Source: an uncultured Oscillospiraceae bacterium (lineage in GTDB: Bacteria > Bacillota > Clostridia > Oscillospirales > Oscillospiraceae). Taken from it: DNA of 59,422 nt. Location: contig CAKTQM010000006.1 in assembly GCA_934597125.1 (NCBI GenBank), positions 1-59,422 of the forward strand. Reading direction: 5' to 3'. Positions 57,008 through 59,422 of this stretch are shown here, piece by piece. Position numbers and translations under genes: made by a program. The number at the start of each line of letters is the position of its first letter. Within the stretch, counting starts at the first letter, position 1. The notes beneath the pieces are model-generated. The model had not been told where the DNA came from, ran no database searches, and saw only the letters and a list, made by a program, of their open reading frames with translations.

Positions 57008-59095
57008 ATGAGAGAGAGAGAGAGAGAGAGAGACGGCGGCGCGGATCATGAAACATATATAACGTATATGAAAAGACAGAGCAAACTGAAAAAACACACC
57101 CGCTGGGGCGTATTCGGGTCTGTCTGCTTGTGTATGGTGCTGTCGCTCCTGTACGCCGTGTGCACGTTTCTGCGTCTGACCTCCTCCATGGATTACGCGG
57201 TGGAGGATCGCTTCTATCAGGAATCGAAAACGCCTGATGAACAGATCGTGGTGGTGGGGATCACCGCTGAGGATGTGAAGCGGTTTCCCGCATGGCCATG
57301 GGATCGAGAAGCGCTGGCGCGTGCCATTCGGCAGATGAGCAGCGACCCGCAGCGGAAGCCCGCTGCCATCGGGATCGACATGGTGCTGTCTGCCGAGACA
57401 AACAGCGAATGGGACGCAGAGTTGACCGAGGCGTGCCGCGAGGCGGGAAACGTGGTGACGGCATGCAGGGCTCTCTATGATACACGGGCGTTTGCCAACG
57501 GCGCGGATCGTGCGGGGCGACAGACGGCAGAAAGTATTCTGCGGCCGTATGAACAGCTGGCCGCGGTCACGTTTCAGGGACATACCAATGTCGTTTGCGA
57601 CAGGGACGGTGTCGTGCGGCGGCATCTGTGGCACGTACAGGAGAAGCGGGGTGGTGCGCTGTGCTCGCTGACTGAGCGGCTGTACCAGCTTTACTGTGGG
57701 TATCACGGACTGGAGGAGACATTTGCGCCCTCGCTGACTAACGACTTCTGGTATCTGGAGTACACAGCGCATCCCGGCGCCTATCTGACTTATTCTCTTT
57801 CGGATATCTGTGACGGTAATTTTGATCCGTCGGATCTGGCGGGCCGCATCGTCCTGATCGGATCCTATCTGGTGGAGGAGGGGGAAAGTTATGCCACCTC
57901 CATCGACAAGGCGCAGCGGATGTACAACGTGGAGTATCAGGCCAATGTGCTGGATGCGATGCTCAATCAGCGGGATATGATCACGGTGGACGACACCATG
58001 CAGATGATCGTGCTGTTCGTTCTGGTTACGATCCTGTCCTATGTTTTGTTCCACACCAGCATACTTTCGGGACTGTGTCTGTATATAGCGGTAAGCATTA
58101 TCAGTATCGTGGCGGCGGGAGCGCTGAAGGATGCCGGCTATGTCGTGCATCCGCTGTGGATACCGGTGCAGATGAGTGTCAGCATGGTGCTGGCGCTGAT
58201 CATACATTATATCCACGCGCAGGAGGGCCAGCGCAGGATGCTCAGCCTGTTCCGCCGCTATCTCGATCCGGTGATCCTGGATGACCTGCTGAATACGAAC
58301 AGCGCGTCATCCTGGTCAAACAAGGGCGGCAGACATGCGGATATCGCGGTACTGTTTGTGGATATCCGCGGCTTTACAGCACTTTCGGAACGCATAGCGC
58401 CAGAGGGCGTTGTGGATATCCTGAACAAATACCTGACGATGACAAGCACCTGCGTGCAGCAGAACAACGGCACGGTGGATAAGTTCGTGGGAGACTGCAC
58501 CATGGCGGTGTGGGGCGCGGTGCGTCCCTGCAAGGATGCCGTGTGGCAGGCCTGCAAGGCCGCCATGGACATGGTTGGCCAGATGGACAGGCTCAGCGAT
58601 GAGGTGGAGCAGGCTTACGGCTGCAAGCTGGCCTATGGCGTGGGTGTGCATTATGGCGATGCCATTGTGGGCAACATCGGCTCGGAGATGCGCATGGACT
58701 ATACCGCCATCGGAGACGTGGTCAATACCGCTTCGCGAATCGAAGCCATGGCTCCGGCGGGCAAGGTCTATGTCAGCGGAAAAGTAAGAGAGCTGCTGGG
58801 CGACCGCGTAACGGTGGGCCAGCAGGTGGGGCGCATTACGCTGAAGGGCAAAAGCGTTCCGGTAGATATCTATGAGATCAAGGAACTCCACGCCATGGTG
58901 AATATGCTCCAGAACCAGTTTACCCAGGAGATCATGCCGACCTGCATCGGCCTTCCGGATGCCTCCGGAAGAAAAAATGCGGAAAGATTCCCCAATATTT
59001 CATCCAATGCGAAAATCGCATTTTCCATCAAGGAATTGCGCGAGGATATGTCCGCCTTGGCGGATACAATGAGCCGCATCAGCGGGAAATGGTAG
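57008..59095 (+). CDS. CHASE2 sensor-class III adenylate cyclase
   Basis: 695 residues from the ATG before an (AG)11 tract; an alternative start at 57068 (MKRQSK) has no ribosome site. A membrane helix (about 32-54) precedes an exterior CHASE2 domain (about 60-320: VEDRFYQESKTPDEQIVVVGI, YSLSDICDGNFDPSDLAGRIVLIGS). Three membrane helices (about 330-400) lead to the cyclase domain (about 420-620). Metal Asp residues are in FVDIRGFT and FVGDCTMAVWG; Lys (VDKFVGD) and Thr (DYTAIGD) indicate ATP specificity; the transition-state Asn-Arg pair is in VVNTASR. It would make cAMP in response to an external cue. Confidence 0.93.
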   Translation: MRERERERDGGADHETYITYMKRQSKLKKHTRWGVFGSVCLCMVLSLLYAVCTFLRLTSSMDYAVEDRFYQESKTPDEQIVVVGITAEDVKRFPAWPWDREALARAIRQMSSDPQRKPAAIGIDMVLSAETNSEWDAELTEACREAGNVVTACRALYDTRAFANGADRAGRQTAESILRPYEQLAAVTFQGHTNVVCDRDGVVRRHLWHVQEKRGGALCSLTERLYQLYCGYHGLEETFAPSLTNDFWYLEYTAHPGAYLTYSLSDICDGNFDPSDLAGRIVLIGSYLVEEGESYATSIDKAQRMYNVEYQANVLDAMLNQRDMITVDDTMQMIVLFVLVTILSYVLFHTSILSGLCLYIAVSIISIVAAGALKDAGYVVHPLWIPVQMSVSMVLALIIHYIHAQEGQRRMLSLFRRYLDPVILDDLLNTNSASSWSNKGGRHADIAVLFVDIRGFTALSERIAPEGVVDILNKYLTMTSTCVQQNNGTVDKFVGDCTMAVWGAVRPCKDAVWQACKAAMDMVGQMDRLSDEVEQAYGCKLAYGVGVHYGDAIVGNIGSEMRMDYTAIGDVVNTASRIEAMAPAGKVYVSGKVRELLGDRVTVGQQVGRITLKGKSVPVDIYEIKELHAMVNMLQNQFTQEIMPTCIGLPDASGRKNAERFPNISSNAKIAFSIKELREDMSALADTMSRISGKW
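57011..57033 (+). repeat. (AG)11 microsatellite at the cyclase start
   Basis: Eleven AG units plus A follow the ATG at 57008 and encode RERERER. Gain or loss of units shifts the frame; the ATG at 57004 would come into frame after gain of one unit or loss of two. A possible slipped-strand switch of cyclase translation. Confidence 0.9.
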
Positions 59096-59282
59096 ATTCT
59101 ATCATTTCTTATCTCCTTTGCCGGACGACGGGGCCTGCTTGCAGGCCCCACCGTCCAATAATTTCTGTGAAATTTCCGTGTGCAGCCACAGGACTGAGCG
59201 ACCGGTATGGTTTGGCTCGGCAGGAAGTGCGGCCAGTGAATTGCTATCGGGCACAGTGACGCTCTCCCCGCGTCGCTGTGGG
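59096..59282 (+). other. 3' region with no gene recognised
   Basis: The stretch holds a perfect hairpin GGGGCCTGC-TT-GCAGGCCCC near 59130-59150 without a T-run. A minus-strand frame over 59102-59395 has no recognisable homology. I see no RNA family that I can name. Confidence 0.4.
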
Positions 59283-59314
59283 AAAAGACACCCCGTAAGG
59301 GGTGTCTTTTTTTT
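59283..59314 (+). terminator. Intrinsic terminator of the F1-like surface-machine operon
   Basis: AAAAGACACCCC and GGGGTGTCTTTT pair around GTAA, followed by further T residues. It is the first T-run terminator on this strand after 30998, which supports one long transcription unit. Confidence 0.92.
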
Positions 59315-59329
59315 GACCTCGTAGCAATT

Positions 59330-59370
59330 TTGTACCTTTGCGCGAGATAATGTACAATAACTTGCGCAAA
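59330..59370 (+). promoter_or_regulatory. Promoter with flanking inverted repeat for a gene beyond the window
   Basis: TTGTAC (59330-59335) and TACAAT (59353-59358) are 17 bases apart. TTTGCGC (59337-59343) and GCGCAAA (59364-59370) form a perfect inverted repeat around the -10 box, a likely operator. Confidence 0.65.
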
Positions 59371-59422
59371 TTGAAAACCGCATAAAAGAAGACATAGCTT
59401 GCAGGCTCTGGTAGAATGAAGT

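Noticed and set aside
59102..59395. 97-residue minus-strand protein at the window end
   Set aside because: It runs through the operon terminator and a promoter, has no ribosome site and no recognisable motif.

Overview
The window is GC-rich chromosomal DNA from an endospore-forming member of the Bacillota, class Clostridia, most like a gut Oscillospiraceae-type genome. The reasons are the Gram-positive rpsD-rpoA-rplQ order, an alpha/beta-type spore protein (SASP), a LexA box of the Bacillus type, sortase-like TGD surface anchors and a dispersed palindromic element of a kind I remember from that family. Species cannot be named from the sequence alone.

Positions 1-19.8 kb are mostly housekeeping. 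The end of rpsD, rpoA and rplQ are followed by two tandem zinc-ribbon membrane proteins, a frameshifted beta-helix surface protein and a polysaccharide deacetylase. Then come secG, lexA (SOS box over its -35 element), ssrA (tmRNA), a cyclophilin and smpB, a PadR/DUF1700/membrane-protein operon, rlmD, a beta-CASP RNase-like protein, secA, pgeF and an oligopeptide-binding lipoprotein.

Positions 19.8-29.3 kb look like a vitamin B12 capture locus. A consensus promoter leads into a cobalamin riboswitch and two tandem intrinsic terminators. These precede a 2661-residue surface protein that carries DUF4430 (transcobalamin C-terminal-like) domains and an alpha/alpha-barrel domain of the intrinsic-factor/transcobalamin type. 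A DUF4430 lipoprotein follows.

Positions 29.8-59.3 kb are the most unusual part. A tyrosine recombinase gene stops directly at one copy of an 18-bp site. A second, perfectly inverted copy lies 213 bp further on. The segment between holds a perfect consensus promoter (TTGACA-N17-TATAAT) that points away from the downstream genes in this assembly. Inversion would turn it towards a co-directional run of 14 genes (about 28 kb) for which I see no other promoter. These genes encode two single-anchored surface proteins, then an F1-ATPase-like set in canonical atp order (c, b-like, alpha, gamma, beta, epsilon-like; a and delta absent), a polytopic and a bitopic membrane protein, a 3366-residue surface protein anchored at both ends, and then an MBL hydrolase, a GAF protein and a CHASE2-adenylate cyclase. 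Alpha and beta keep their nucleotide-binding and catalytic residues, but the c-like subunit has Leu where the ion-carrying Asp/Glu belongs. My reading is a phase-variable, ATP-driven rotary surface machine that is not ion-coupled. The motif content and switch geometry are seen in the sequence; the mechanical role is inference.
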